A stretch of 64,000 nucleotides of DNA, taken from Cyanobium sp. CH-040. Lineage in GTDB: Bacteria > Cyanobacteriota > Cyanobacteriia > PCC-6307 > Cyanobiaceae. The DNA lies in contig NZ_JAGQCJ010000003.1 of the NCBI RefSeq assembly GCF_024346135.1, positions 124,001 through 188,000 on the forward strand. Direction: 5' to 3'. Below the pieces are notes generated by a model. That model had not been told where the DNA came from and searched no databases. It saw only the letters and a program-made list of their open reading frames with translations. Position 1 is the stretch's first letter, and every line of letters begins with the position of its first letter. A program made the translations under genes and the position numbers. Positions 20,634 through 29,794 of this stretch are shown here, piece by piece.

Positions 20634-21710
20634 TTGATCACCGCCCGGACCGCCCCTGCTCCAGCTCCCAGCGCTCTTCCCCGCCGTCCCCTGCGGGTGG
20701 CCATCCTCGGCGCCACCGGCGCCGTGGGTCAGGAGCTGCTGCAGCTGCTGGACGAGCGTCGCTTCCCGGTGGCCGAGCTGCGCCCCCTGGCTTCGGCCCG
20801 CTCGGCCGGCCACAGCCTGCGCTGGCAGGACCGGGACCTCACGATCGCCGAGGTGAGCGCCGAGGCCTTCGAGGGCGTGGATCTGGTGCTGGCCTCCGCC
20901 GGTGGTGCCGCCTCCCGGCAGTGGGCCCCGGTGGCGGTGGTGGCCGGTGCGGTGGTGATCGACAACTCCAGCGCCTTCCGGATGGATCCGGCCGTGCCGC
21001 TGGTGGTGCCGGAGGTGAACCCTCAGGCGGCCTTCGGCCATCGGGGAATCATCGCCAACCCCAACTGCACCACGATCCTGCTCACCCTGGCCCTGGCGCC
21101 CCTCCACCACCGGCGACCGATCCGGCGCGTGGTGGTGAGCACCTACCAGAGCGCCAGCGGCGCCGGCGCCCGCGCCATGGAGGAGCTGCGCCAGCTGAGC
21201 CGCACCGTGCTCGACGGCGGTGAGGCGCGCAGCGCGGTGCTGCCCCACTCGCTGGCCTTCAACCTGTTCCTGCACAACTCGCCCCTGCAGCCCAACGGCT
21301 ACTGCGAGGAGGAGTTGAAGATGCTCAACGAGACGCGCAAGATCATGGACGCCCCCGATCTGCGTCTGACGGCCACCTGCGTGCGGGTGCCCGTGCTGCG
21401 GGCCCATTCCGAGGCCGTGAACATCGAGTTCCACGAACCCTTCCCGCTCGACGAGGCCCGCGAACTGCTGGGCCAGGCTCCCGGCCTGGAACTGCTGGAG
21501 AATTTCGAGGACAACCGCTTCCCCATGCCCACCGACGTCACGGGCCGGGATCCGGTGGCCGTGGGCCGGATCCGCCAGGATCTCAGCGACCCCAACGCCC
21601 TGGAGCTCTGGCTCTGCGGCGACCAGATCCGCAAGGGGGCGGCCCTCAATGCCGTGCAGATCGCCGAGCTGCTGCAGCGCGGGGACGGAGCCGGAGGAGG
21701 TGACGGGTGA
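20634..21710 (+). CDS. asd: Aspartate-semialdehyde dehydrogenase
   Basis: The enzyme reduces aspartyl phosphate to the semialdehyde, the branch point to lysine/diaminopimelate, threonine and methionine. The NADP-binding [17 protein letters not shown], the catalytic cysteine in NPNCTTILL and the [13 protein letters not shown] segment are all present. The predicted start is TTG at 20634, which leaves about 20 extra residues before the conserved core. A start nearer the core cannot be excluded. The stop overlaps the dapA start by 4 bases (GTGA), so the two genes are translationally coupled. Confidence 0.96.
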   Translation: MITARTAPAPAPSALPRRPLRVAILGATGAVGQELLQLLDERRFPVAELRPLASARSAGHSLRWQDRDLTIAEVSAEAFEGVDLVLASAGGAASRQWAPVAVVAGAVVIDNSSAFRMDPAVPLVVPEVNPQAAFGHRGIIANPNCTTILLTLALAPLHHRRPIRRVVVSTYQSASGAGARAMEELRQLSRTVLDGGEARSAVLPHSLAFNLFLHNSPLQPNGYCEEELKMLNETRKIMDAPDLRLTATCVRVPVLRAHSEAVNIEFHEPFPLDEARELLGQAPGLELLENFEDNRFPMPTDVTGRDPVAVGRIRQDLSDPNALELWLCGDQIRKGAALNAVQIAELLQRGDGAGGGDG

Positions 21711-22597
21711 GCGCCGCTCCCTTCGGCCGCGTGCTCACCGCCATGGTCACTCCGTTCCGGGGTGACGGTGCGGTGGATCTGGATCTGGCCGCCCGTCTTG
21801 CCGACCATCTGGTGAGCACCGGTTCCGATGGGCTGGTGATCTGCGGCACCACCGGCGAGTCGCCCACCCTCAGCTGGGATGAGCAGCACCAGCTGTTCGC
21901 CGCCGTGCGTGAGGCCGTGGGCGGCCGGGCCAGCCTGCTGGCCGGCAGCGGCAGCAACTGCACCGCCGAGGCGGTCGAGGCCACCCGCGAGGCCGCGGCC
22001 CTCGGCGCCGATGGTGCCCTGGTGGTGGTGCCCTACTACAACAAGCCGCCACAGGACGGTCTGGAGGCCCATTTCCGGGCGGTTGCCGGGGCGGCTCCCG
22101 AATTGCCCCTGATGCTCTACAACATCCCCGGCCGCACGGGCGCCAGCCTGGCGCCCGACACGGTGGCGCGGCTGCTGGATCTGCCCAACGTGGTGAGCTT
22201 CAAGGCGGCCAGCGGCACCAGCGATGAAGTGAGCGCCCTGCGCGCCGTCTGCGGTGACCGCCTGGCCATCTACTCCGGCGACGACGCGCTGACGCTGCCG
22301 ATGCTCGCCGTGGGGGCCGTGGGCGTGGTGAGCGTGGCCAGTCACCTGGTGGGCGAGCGCATCAGCGCCATGGTGCGGGCCTTCTGCGCCGGCGATCAGG
22401 CCACGGCCCTGCAGCTCCACGACCAGCTGCTGCCGCTCTGCCGGGCGCTGTTCTGCACCACCAACCCCATCCCCGTGAAAGCCGCCCTGGAGCTCAGCGG
22501 CTGGCCCGTGGGTGCCCCAAGACTTCCCCTCCTTCCCGCTGACGACGCCGTGAGACAACGCCTCTCCGAAACCCTGGCCGCCCTGCGTCCGACCTGA
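21707..22597 (+). CDS. dapA: 4-hydroxy-tetrahydrodipicolinate synthase
   Basis: DapA condenses pyruvate with aspartate semialdehyde, the product of the overlapping upstream gene. The motifs [25 protein letters not shown] and the Schiff-base lysine in VVSFKAASG are present, and the length of 296 residues is normal. The GTG start is supported by the 4-base overlap with the asd stop. RNase J follows 113 bp downstream on the same strand. Confidence 0.97.
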   Translation: MSAAPFGRVLTAMVTPFRGDGAVDLDLAARLADHLVSTGSDGLVICGTTGESPTLSWDEQHQLFAAVREAVGGRASLLAGSGSNCTAEAVEATREAAALGADGALVVVPYYNKPPQDGLEAHFRAVAGAAPELPLMLYNIPGRTGASLAPDTVARLLDLPNVVSFKAASGTSDEVSALRAVCGDRLAIYSGDDALTLPMLAVGAVGVVSVASHLVGERISAMVRAFCAGDQATALQLHDQLLPLCRALFCTTNPIPVKAALELSGWPVGAPRLPLLPADDAVRQRLSETLAALRPT

Positions 22598-22710
22598 CGC
22601 CAAGGCTGTTGAGCCGAGGGCAACGCCAACGCCCTGGTGCCGTCTTCCGGGTTTCCCCCCGATCGTCTCCGTTCACGTTCATTCATTCCCCTCTTTTCCT
22701 GAAGTCCCAC

Positions 22711-24735
22711 ATGTCCAGTTCCAACGGCAGCAGCAACGGTTCCAGACAGCCCGCTCTGCGGGTGATTCCCCTCGGCGGCCTGCATGAGATCGGCAAGAAC
22801 ACCTGCGTCTTCGAGTACGGCGACGACCTGATGCTGGTGGACGCCGGCCTGGCCTTCCCCAGTGACGGCATGCACGGCGTCAACGTGGTGATGCCCGACA
22901 CGAGCTATCTGAAGGAGAACCAGAAACGCATCCGCGGCATGATCGTGACCCACGGTCACGAAGATCACATCGGTGGCATTGCCCACCATCTCAAGAACTT
23001 CAACATCCCCGTGATCCACGGGCCGCGCCTGGCCCTGGCCCTGCTCACCGGCAAGATGGAGGAGGCGGGCGTGATGGACCGCACCATCCTCAAGACCGTG
23101 GCTCCCCGCGATGTGGTGAAGGTGGGCCAGCACTTCTCGGTGGAGTTCATCCGCAACACCCACTCGATGGCCGACAGCTTCTCGCTGGCCATCACCACGC
23201 CGGTGGGCACGGTGATCTTCACCGGCGACTTCAAGTTCGACCACACGCCGGTGGACGGCGAGCACTTCGACATGGCCCGCCTGGCCCACTACGGCGAGCA
23301 GGGGGTGCTGTGTCTGTTCAGCGACTCCACCAATGCCGAGGTGCCGGGCCACTGCCCGCCCGAGCGCTCGGTGTTCCCCATGCTGGATCACCACATCGCC
23401 CAGGCAGAGGGCCGGGTGATCATCACCACCTTCGCCAGCTCGATTCACCGGGTGGCGATGATCCTGGAGCTGGCGCTCAAGAACGGCCGCAAGGTGGGCC
23501 TGCTGGGCCGCTCGATGCTGAACGTGATCGCCAAGGCACGCGAGCTCGGTTACATGCGCGCCCCCGACGATCTGTTCGTGCCGATCAAGCAGATCCGCGA
23601 TCTGCCCGACCGGGAGACGCTGCTGCTGATGACCGGCAGCCAGGGCGAACCGCTGGCGGCGCTGAGCCGCATCTCCCGCGGTGAACATCCCCAGGTGCAG
23701 GTGAAGAGCACCGACACGATCATCTTCTCCGCCAGCCCGATCCCCGGCAACACCATCTCGGTGGTGAACACCATCGACCGGCTGATGATGCTGGGCGCCA
23801 AGGTGGTCTACGGCAAGGGCGAGGGCATCCACGTGTCCGGCCACGGCTTCCAGGAGGACCAGAAACTGATGCTGGCCCTCACCAGGCCGAAGTTCTTCGT
23901 GCCGGTGCACGGCGAGCACCGCATGCTCGTGTGCCACAGCCGCACGGCCCAGTCGATGGGGGTGCCGGCCGACAACATCCTGATCATCGACAACGGTGAC
24001 GTGGTGGAGCTCACCCCGGAGTCGATCCGCCGGGGCGAACCGGTGAAGGCCGGCATCGAGCTGCTGGACGCCTCCCGCAACGGCATCGTCGATGCCCGCG
24101 TGCTGAAGGAGCGTCAGCAGCTGGCTGAGGACGGTGTGATCACCCTGCTGGCGGCGATCAGCACCGACGGCGCCATGGTGGCTCCACCGCGGGTGAACCT
24201 GCGCGGTGTGGTCACCAGCGCCGATGCCCGCAAGCTCAGCCTCTGGGCCGAGCGGGAGATCACCTGGGTGCTGGAGAACCGCTGGAAGCAGCTGTGCCGC
24301 AACACCGGCGGCCAGGCCCCCGACGTGGACTGGGTGGGCGTGCAGCGCGAGGTGGAACTCGGCCTGCAGCGCCGGCTGCGGCGCGAACTCCAGGTCGAAC
24401 CGCTGATCCTCTGCCTGGTGCAGCCCGCCCCCGCCGGAACCCCGGTCTACAAGGGCCGTGCCGACGTCGAGCCGGACAACCGCCCGGCACCCCGTGGACG
24501 CGGCGGCCGTGATGGGGCCCGCCCGGCGCGCAGCGACCGTCCGGTTGGTGCGCGCACCGAGGCGGCGCCCCGCCAGCAGCGCCAGCTGGCCACCGTGGGC
24601 GCCACCGCCAACGGCGGCAACGGCAGCAACGGTGCCAGCGGCAGCAACGGCTCCAGCGCGCCCGCCGCCGCCGTGCCGGAACGGGAGTTCAGCGGCCGCA
24701 CCCGCCGCCGCCGTTCAGCGGCGGCGGCGGGCTGA
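22711..24735 (+). CDS. rnj: Ribonuclease J
   Basis: This metallo-beta-lactamase/beta-CASP nuclease degrades and processes RNA. The zinc site HGHEDHIGG lies near residue 82, with TGDFKFDHTPVDG and the C-terminal HVSGHGFQED and PVHGEHRMLV motifs. The ATG at 22711 is preferred over more upstream codons because it precedes the conserved ALRVIPLGGLHEIGKN. The length of 674 residues exceeds the usual 550-610 because of a Gly/Asn/Ser-rich and basic C-terminal tail (about residues 590-674, with repeated NGGNGSNG-like units) ending in RRRRSAAAAG. Such tails are seen in cyanobacterial enzymes, and their role is not clear. Confidence 0.95.
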   Translation: MSSSNGSSNGSRQPALRVIPLGGLHEIGKNTCVFEYGDDLMLVDAGLAFPSDGMHGVNVVMPDTSYLKENQKRIRGMIVTHGHEDHIGGIAHHLKNFNIPVIHGPRLALALLTGKMEEAGVMDRTILKTVAPRDVVKVGQHFSVEFIRNTHSMADSFSLAITTPVGTVIFTGDFKFDHTPVDGEHFDMARLAHYGEQGVLCLFSDSTNAEVPGHCPPERSVFPMLDHHIAQAEGRVIITTFASSIHRVAMILELALKNGRKVGLLGRSMLNVIAKARELGYMRAPDDLFVPIKQIRDLPDRETLLLMTGSQGEPLAALSRISRGEHPQVQVKSTDTIIFSASPIPGNTISVVNTIDRLMMLGAKVVYGKGEGIHVSGHGFQEDQKLMLALTRPKFFVPVHGEHRMLVCHSRTAQSMGVPADNILIIDNGDVVELTPESIRRGEPVKAGIELLDASRNGIVDARVLKERQQLAEDGVITLLAAISTDGAMVAPPRVNLRGVVTSADARKLSLWAEREITWVLENRWKQLCRNTGGQAPDVDWVGVQREVELGLQRRLRRELQVEPLILCLVQPAPAGTPVYKGRADVEPDNRPAPRGRGGRDGARPARSDRPVGARTEAAPRQQRQLATVGATANGGNGSNGASGSNGSSAPAAAVPEREFSGRTRRRRSAAAAG

Positions 24736-24748
24736 GGGAGCTCGCGGT

Positions 24749-25336
24749 TCAGGTCAGGCTCACCCGCAACAGCCCCCGGCTGAGTTCCTCCATCTCCCGG
24801 GCGCTGAGGCGGGTGGGATCAAAGGCCAGCGGGTCCACCGCCCGTGGCGTCCGCCCGGCGGCACCCAGGGAGCCCACCTCCTGCAGCTCCAGTTCCTGCC
24901 GGCGGCCCGGGTCGGCCTGGGCCACATCGAGCTGTTCCGGTTCCTCCACCACCTCCACCGCCAGCTCCTCCATCCAGGGCATGGCCGCGGTGCTGGGCTG
25001 GCCGGGGGCGGCTCCGGCCATGTCCGGATTGTTGCCCTGCTCCACCTGCAGGCACTGCTGCAGGCCCTGCTCGGCGATGTCGCGCAGGGTCACCTCGCTG
25101 CAGTTCTCCAGCACGGTCTGGTAGTGGGTGCGGGCATCGCCCACCGCTCCCATCCCATAGAGCCGGGTGTGCCCGAGCAGCAGCTCCACCCGCAGCCGCA
25201 CCGGGTCGGCCGGATCGGCCGGCAGGTCCCTCAGCAGCGCCTCGCCGAGGGCCTCCACCTGGGGCCACTCGCGCTCGCTGTAGAGCCGTTCGATCGTGGC
25301 GTAGCGCTGTTGCAGGATCTCGGGACTGAGGCTCAT
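24749..25336 (-). CDS. Conserved hypothetical protein with a TPR-like helical region
   Basis: The 195-residue protein has an alpha-helical N-terminal half with a TPR-like look (QQRYATIERLYSEREWPQVEALGEALLRDLP). A Pro/Glu-rich linker follows, then a short C-terminal segment FDPTRLSAREMEELSRGLLRV. Its ATG overlaps the tilS stop by 4 bases (ATGA), so it is the second gene of a tilS operon and is translationally coupled. No catalytic motif is visible and I cannot name the family. Confidence 0.75.
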   Translation of the reverse strand: MSLSPEILQQRYATIERLYSEREWPQVEALGEALLRDLPADPADPVRLRVELLLGHTRLYGMGAVGDARTHYQTVLENCSEVTLRDIAEQGLQQCLQVEQGNNPDMAGAAPGQPSTAAMPWMEELAVEVVEEPEQLDVAQADPGRRQELELQEVGSLGAAGRTPRAVDPLAFDPTRLSAREMEELSRGLLRVSLT

Positions 25337-26373
25337 GGGGCTGAGGGGTCGCGGTCACGGCACAGCCACAGTGTGGTGCCCTGCCAGTGCAGGTGCCAGC
25401 CGTGGCCCAGATCGGCCCCTCCGGGGCCGCGCTCGGGAGGCAGGCGATCGAGCACGGCCTCGAGGCTGCGGGCCGGCCAGCGCCGGCCACTGGCCTGCTC
25501 GAGCCAGCTCTGCAGCAGCTGGCTCTGATTGCCGCGCCCCAGGCCGGCCAGGCGTCCGCGCCGCAGGCCGGCGCCGACGGCCCCCGGCGGGGCCGGCGCC
25601 TGCAGGGGCTCCAGGGCCAGCCGCAGCAGCTCGGCCGCGGCATCCTCCGCCTCTGCCAGCTGTTCCGCAGCCCTGGCGATGCGGCGGTCCGCACCGGGGT
25701 GCAGGCTGTTCAGCACCGGCCCCACCTCCAGCCGCAGGCGGTTGCGGCTGAAGCGCGGATCGCTGTTGCTGGCGTCGCTCCACACCGGCAGCGCCAGGCT
25801 GCGGCAGAGGCGCGCCGTGTCAGCGCGGTCGAAGTCCAGCAGCGGCCGCACCAGCTCGACCGGCGGCTCGAGCGTGCGCCGGCGGCGCAGGCTGCCCAGA
25901 CCCCGGCGGTGACTGCCCCGCGCCAGGTTGAGCAGCAGCGTCTCGGCCCGGTCGGTGGCGGTGTGGCCGGTGACCACCCGGGTGCAGCCCAGCTCCCGGG
26001 CCCGCCGGGCCAGCCGGTCGTAGCGCCAGCGCCGCGCCGCGGCCTCGCTGGGGACCTCCTCCGCGCTGCGCTGCCAGCCCTCCACCAGGATCGGCAGGTC
26101 GCGGTCTGCGGCCCAGCGGCTCAGCGCCGCAGCCTGCTCCGCCGACTCCGGCCGCCAGCGGTGATCGCCGTGCCAGAGGCTGAGCCGCCAGCCGTGCCGC
26201 GCGCGCAGATCCAGCAGCAGCCCCAGCAGGGCCATGGAGTCCTGCCCGCCGGACACCGCCAGCAGCAGCGGCGCGCCGGCCGGCAGCAGCTGCGGATGGC
26301 GCTGCAGCAGGCGGTGCAGGCGGTGGTGGTCGCCGCTCCAGGAGGCCGTTGGCTTGGGGTGGGAGAATCCCAT
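25333..26373 (-). CDS. tilS: tRNA(Ile)-lysidine synthase
   Basis: TilS attaches lysine to C34 of the tRNA that reads AUA. The PP-loop LLLAVSGGQDSMALLGLLL lies near residues 35-52, and GHTATDRAETLLLNLARGS is the second conserved block. The start at 26373 is an ATG directly before the N-terminal helix; an open frame continues upstream but antisense to the DUF561 gene. The length of 346 residues is short because the C-terminal domain of the E. coli type is absent, as in many cyanobacteria. It is divergent from the DUF561 gene with 19 bp between starts. Confidence 0.95.
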   Translation of the reverse strand: MGFSHPKPTASWSGDHHRLHRLLQRHPQLLPAGAPLLLAVSGGQDSMALLGLLLDLRARHGWRLSLWHGDHRWRPESAEQAAALSRWAADRDLPILVEGWQRSAEEVPSEAAARRWRYDRLARRARELGCTRVVTGHTATDRAETLLLNLARGSHRRGLGSLRRRRTLEPPVELVRPLLDFDRADTARLCRSLALPVWSDASNSDPRFSRNRLRLEVGPVLNSLHPGADRRIARAAEQLAEAEDAAAELLRLALEPLQAPAPPGAVGAGLRRGRLAGLGRGNQSQLLQSWLEQASGRRWPARSLEAVLDRLPPERGPGGADLGHGWHLHWQGTTLWLCRDRDPSAP

Positions 26374-26392
26374 CCACTGTGCTTCCCCCGGC

Positions 26393-27169
26393 ATGTCGCG
26401 TCTCGATCGCCTGCCTGCCCCGCTGCGCTCCGCCCTCGCCCAGGGCCGCCTGCTGAAGGTGATCGCCGGCCTCACCAACCACGACGCCGCTGCAGTCGAG
26501 CGCATCAGCCGCGCCGCCGGCCGCGGTGGCGCCGACCTGATCGACGTGGCCTGTGATCCGGAGCTGGTGCGGCTGGCTGCCCGGGTGAGCGGCCTGCCGA
26601 TCTGCGTCAGCGCCGTGGATCCCGAGCTGTTCCCCGCCGCCGTGGAGGCCGGCGCTGCCCTGGTGGAGATCGGCAACTACGACGCCTTCTACCCCCTGGG
26701 CCGCATCTTCGACGCCGCCGAGGTGCTGGAGCTCACCCGCCGCACCCGCTCGCTGCTGCCCGAGGTGGTGCTGAGCGTCACCGTGCCCCACGTGCTGCCC
26801 CTGGATCAGCAGGAGCAGCTGGCCATCGATCTGGTGGCCGCCGGCGCCGACCTGATCCAGACCGAGGGCGGTACCAGCGCCCGCCCCTTCAGCGCCGGCA
26901 GCCTCGGCCTGATCGAGAAGGCCGCCCCCACCCTGGCCGCCGCCCACGGCATCAGCCGGGCCCTGGCCGCCGCTGCGGTTCCGGCTCCGGTGCTCTGCGC
27001 TTCCGGTCTCTCGGCCGTCACCGTGCCGATGGCGATCGCCGCCGGCGCCGCCGGCGTGGGCGTGGGCTCGGCCATCAACCGGCTGACCGACGAGCTTGCC
27101 ATGGTGGCCGTGGTGCGCGGCCTGCGTGAGGCGCTCGGTGAGCTCGTCTCGGTCCCGTCGCGTCCGTAA
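26393..27169 (+). CDS. DUF561 protein, predicted TIM-barrel FMN-dependent enzyme
   Basis: The 258-residue protein has the pattern of a (beta/alpha)8 barrel: GRLLKVIAGLTNHD, ADLIDVACDPELV, ALVEIGNYDAFYP, GADLIQTEGGTSA and the phosphate-binding-like AAGAAGVGVGSAINRL near the end. DUF561 proteins are widespread in cyanobacteria and plastids, and their reaction is not established to my knowledge. The ATG at 26393 is supported by the conserved LRSALAQGRLLKVI soon after. It shares a very short divergent spacer with tilS. Confidence 0.85.
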   Translation: MSRLDRLPAPLRSALAQGRLLKVIAGLTNHDAAAVERISRAAGRGGADLIDVACDPELVRLAARVSGLPICVSAVDPELFPAAVEAGAALVEIGNYDAFYPLGRIFDAAEVLELTRRTRSLLPEVVLSVTVPHVLPLDQQEQLAIDLVAAGADLIQTEGGTSARPFSAGSLGLIEKAAPTLAAAHGISRALAAAAVPAPVLCASGLSAVTVPMAIAAGAAGVGVGSAINRLTDELAMVAVVRGLREALGELVSVPSRP

Positions 27170-27257
27170 CGACAGGCCTCTGTAACGACGCCCCGCCGTG
27201 GGGTTGCGGGTGCGGCAACTGTGCCTAGCTTGACTGCGCCTGCCCCCTATTGAGGTC

Positions 27258-27686
27258 ATGGGTTCTCTCGTCTGGCTGCTGCAGTGGCCGATTCGCGCGA
27301 TTGTGCTGCTGATCGTGGCCTGGCTTCCCCTCGGCGTGGAGCTGGACAGCTTCCCCATCGCCCTGCTGGCTGCCGTGGTGATCGGCCTGCTGGGCACCCT
27401 GCTGCTCTGGCCCCTCAGAGCCCTGATGGCTGTGCCCTGGGCGATCACCAGCCTCGGCGGAATCATCACGCCGATCAGCTGGCTCTACAACTGGCTGATC
27501 ACCGTGATCCTGTTCGGCCTGGCGGCCTGGCTGATTCAGGGCTTCCGGCTGCGGCGGGGCCTGCTCAGCGCCGCCCTGGGTGCCGTGGTGTATGCCGTGC
27601 TCTCCACGGTGCTCCTGCGCCTGCTGGGGCTGGACGTGGACTTCACCCGCGCCTCGGCGCTGATGGCCGGATCGCTGGTGGGCTGA
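27258..27686 (+). CDS. Small four-helix membrane protein (phage-holin superfamily IV-like)
   Basis: The 142-residue protein consists of four hydrophobic segments, near residues 10-25, 32-60, 66-95 and 100-125, joined by short loops. The signature is WLPLGVELDSFPIALLAAVV and IITPISWLYNWLITVI, and the layout matches the 4-TMS "phage holin family" proteins of cyanobacteria, which are chromosomal and not evidence of a prophage. Its function is unknown. It lies 54 bp upstream of uvrB on the same strand. Confidence 0.75.
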   Translation: MGSLVWLLQWPIRAIVLLIVAWLPLGVELDSFPIALLAAVVIGLLGTLLLWPLRALMAVPWAITSLGGIITPISWLYNWLITVILFGLAAWLIQGFRLRRGLLSAALGAVVYAVLSTVLLRLLGLDVDFTRASALMAGSLVG

Positions 27687-27740
27687 GTCCCGGGGCCGTG
27701 CGGCTCGCGGCCGCTGGCCGGACTGGCCGACAATGGCCCT

Positions 27741-29750
27741 ATGGCCAGTCCCTTTCAGCTCCACGCCCCCTATGAGCCCAAGGGCGACCAGCCCGAGGCG
27801 ATCGACGGGCTGGTGGCGGGTGTCGAGGGCGGCGAGCGCTACCAGACCCTGCTGGGGGCCACGGGTACCGGCAAGACGTTCACGATCGCCAATGTGATCG
27901 CCCGCACCGGCCGGCCCACGCTGGTGCTGGCCCACAACAAGACGCTGGCGGCCCAGCTCTGCAACGAGCTGAGGGAGTTCTTCCCCAACAACGCCGTCGA
28001 ATATTTCATCTCCTACTACGACTACTACCAGCCGGAGGCGTACGTGCCCGTCTCCGACACCTACATCGCCAAGACGGCGTCGATCAATGAGGAGATCGAC
28101 ATGCTGCGCCACTCGGCCACCCGGTCGCTGTTTGAGCGGCGCGATGTGATCGTGGTGGCCTCGATCAGCTGCATCTACGGCCTGGGGATTCCCAGCGAAT
28201 ACCTCAAGGCCGCCGTGAAGTTCCAGGTGGGCGAGACGCTCAACCTGCGGGGCTCCCTGCGGGAGCTGGTGAACAATCAGTATTCCCGCAACGACGTGGA
28301 GATCTCCCGCGGCCGCTTCCGGGTGCGCGGCGACGTGCTGGAGATCGGCCCGGCCTATGAGGACCGGCTGGTGCGGATCGAGCTGTTCGGCGACGAGGTG
28401 GAGGCGATCCGCTACGTGGATCCCACCACCGGCGAGATCCTGCAGAGCCTCGACACCATCAACATCTACCCGGCCAAGCACTTCGTCACACCCAAGGAGC
28501 GGCTGCAGGAGGCGATCAAGGCGATCCGGCTCGAGCTGCGCGAGCGGCTGGATGTGCTCAACGCCCAGGGCCGGCTGCTGGAGGCCCAGCGGCTGGAGCA
28601 GCGCACCACCTACGACCTGGAGATGCTGGAGCAGGTGGGCTACTGCAACGGCGTGGAGAACTACGCCCGCCACCTGGCTGGCCGCGAGGCGGGCACGCCG
28701 CCCGAGTGCCTGATCGACTACTTCCCCGACGACTGGCTGCTGGTGGTGGATGAGAGCCACGTCACGTGCTCGCAGCTGCAGGCGATGTACAACGGCGACC
28801 AATCGCGCAAGCAGGTGCTGATCGAGCACGGCTTCCGCCTGCCCAGCGCCGCCGACAACCGGCCGCTCAAGGGGGAAGAGTTCTGGCAGAAGGCACGCCA
28901 GACGATCTTCGTGAGCGCCACCCCGGGGACCTGGGAGCTGGCCGAGAGCAAGGGACAGGTGGTGGAGCAGGTGATCCGCCCCACCGGCGTGCTCGATCCG
29001 GTGGTGGAGGTGCGCCCCACCGACGGCCAGGTGGACGACCTGCTGGGGGAGATCCGGGTGCGGGCCGAGAAGCAGGAGCGGGTGCTGGTGACCACCCTCA
29101 CCAAGCGCATGGCCGAAGACCTCACCGACTACCTGGCCGAGAACGGCGTGCGGGTGCGCTACCTGCACTCGGAGATCCACTCGATCGAGCGCATCGAGAT
29201 CATCCAGGACCTCAGGAACGGCGAATACGACGTGCTGGTGGGCGTGAACCTGCTGCGGGAGGGCCTGGATCTACCGGAGGTGTCGCTGGTGGCGATCCTC
29301 GATGCCGACAAGGAGGGCTTCCTGCGGGCGGAGCGCTCCCTGATCCAGACCATCGGGCGGGCCGCCCGCCACGTGGAGGGGGTGGCCCTGCTCTATGCCG
29401 ACAACCTCACCGATTCGATGGCCAAGGCGATTTCCGAAACCGAACGCCGCCGGGCCATCCAGCAGACCTACAACGAGAAGCACGGCATCACCCCCACCCC
29501 GGCGGGCAAGCGGGCCGGCAATTCGATCCTCGCCTTCCTGGAGGTGTCGCGCCGGCTCAACGACGAGCAGCTGGAGCAGGCCACCGAGCAGGCTGAGCAC
29601 AACGCGGTGCCCCTCGATTCCCTGCCCGAGCTGATCCAGCAGCTCGAAGACAAGATGAAGGCCGCCGCCAAGAATCTGGAGTTCGAGGAGGCCGCCAACC
29701 TGCGCGACCGCATCAAGGGGTTGCGCCAGAAGCTGGTGGGCAGGGCCTGA
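27741..29750 (+). CDS. uvrB: Excinuclease ABC subunit B
   Basis: UvrB is the damage-verification helicase of nucleotide excision repair. The Walker [14 protein letters not shown] is near residue 39, the beta-hairpin region [12 protein letters not shown] follows, and the DEAD-like VVDESHVT, helicase motifs [12 protein letters not shown] and QTIGRAARH, and a C-terminal UVR domain ([23 protein letters not shown]) are all intact. The length of 669 residues is standard. No cyanobacterial LexA-type box is seen in the 54 bp upstream. Confidence 0.98.
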   Translation: MASPFQLHAPYEPKGDQPEAIDGLVAGVEGGERYQTLLGATGTGKTFTIANVIARTGRPTLVLAHNKTLAAQLCNELREFFPNNAVEYFISYYDYYQPEAYVPVSDTYIAKTASINEEIDMLRHSATRSLFERRDVIVVASISCIYGLGIPSEYLKAAVKFQVGETLNLRGSLRELVNNQYSRNDVEISRGRFRVRGDVLEIGPAYEDRLVRIELFGDEVEAIRYVDPTTGEILQSLDTINIYPAKHFVTPKERLQEAIKAIRLELRERLDVLNAQGRLLEAQRLEQRTTYDLEMLEQVGYCNGVENYARHLAGREAGTPPECLIDYFPDDWLLVVDESHVTCSQLQAMYNGDQSRKQVLIEHGFRLPSAADNRPLKGEEFWQKARQTIFVSATPGTWELAESKGQVVEQVIRPTGVLDPVVEVRPTDGQVDDLLGEIRVRAEKQERVLVTTLTKRMAEDLTDYLAENGVRVRYLHSEIHSIERIEIIQDLRNGEYDVLVGVNLLREGLDLPEVSLVAILDADKEGFLRAERSLIQTIGRAARHVEGVALLYADNLTDSMAKAISETERRRAIQQTYNEKHGITPTPAGKRAGNSILAFLEVSRRLNDEQLEQATEQAEHNAVPLDSLPELIQQLEDKMKAAAKNLEFEEAANLRDRIKGLRQKLVGRA

Positions 29751-29790
29751 GCGACCAGGACCAGGCCTGAGCGCCAAGACCTGAGCGACC
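29746..29790. repeat. Short direct repeats after uvrB
   Basis: CCTGAGCGACC at 29746-29756, CCTGAGCGCCA at 29766-29776 and CCTGAGCGACC at 29780-29790 fill the spacer between the convergent uvrB and lysC genes. The first copy includes the uvrB stop codon. Confidence 0.8.
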
Positions 29791-29794
29791 GGGT

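Noticed and set aside
27225-29180. A 651-codon minus-strand frame opposite uvrB
   Set aside because: It is an antisense shadow of uvrB with His/Gln/Leu-rich composition and no domain.
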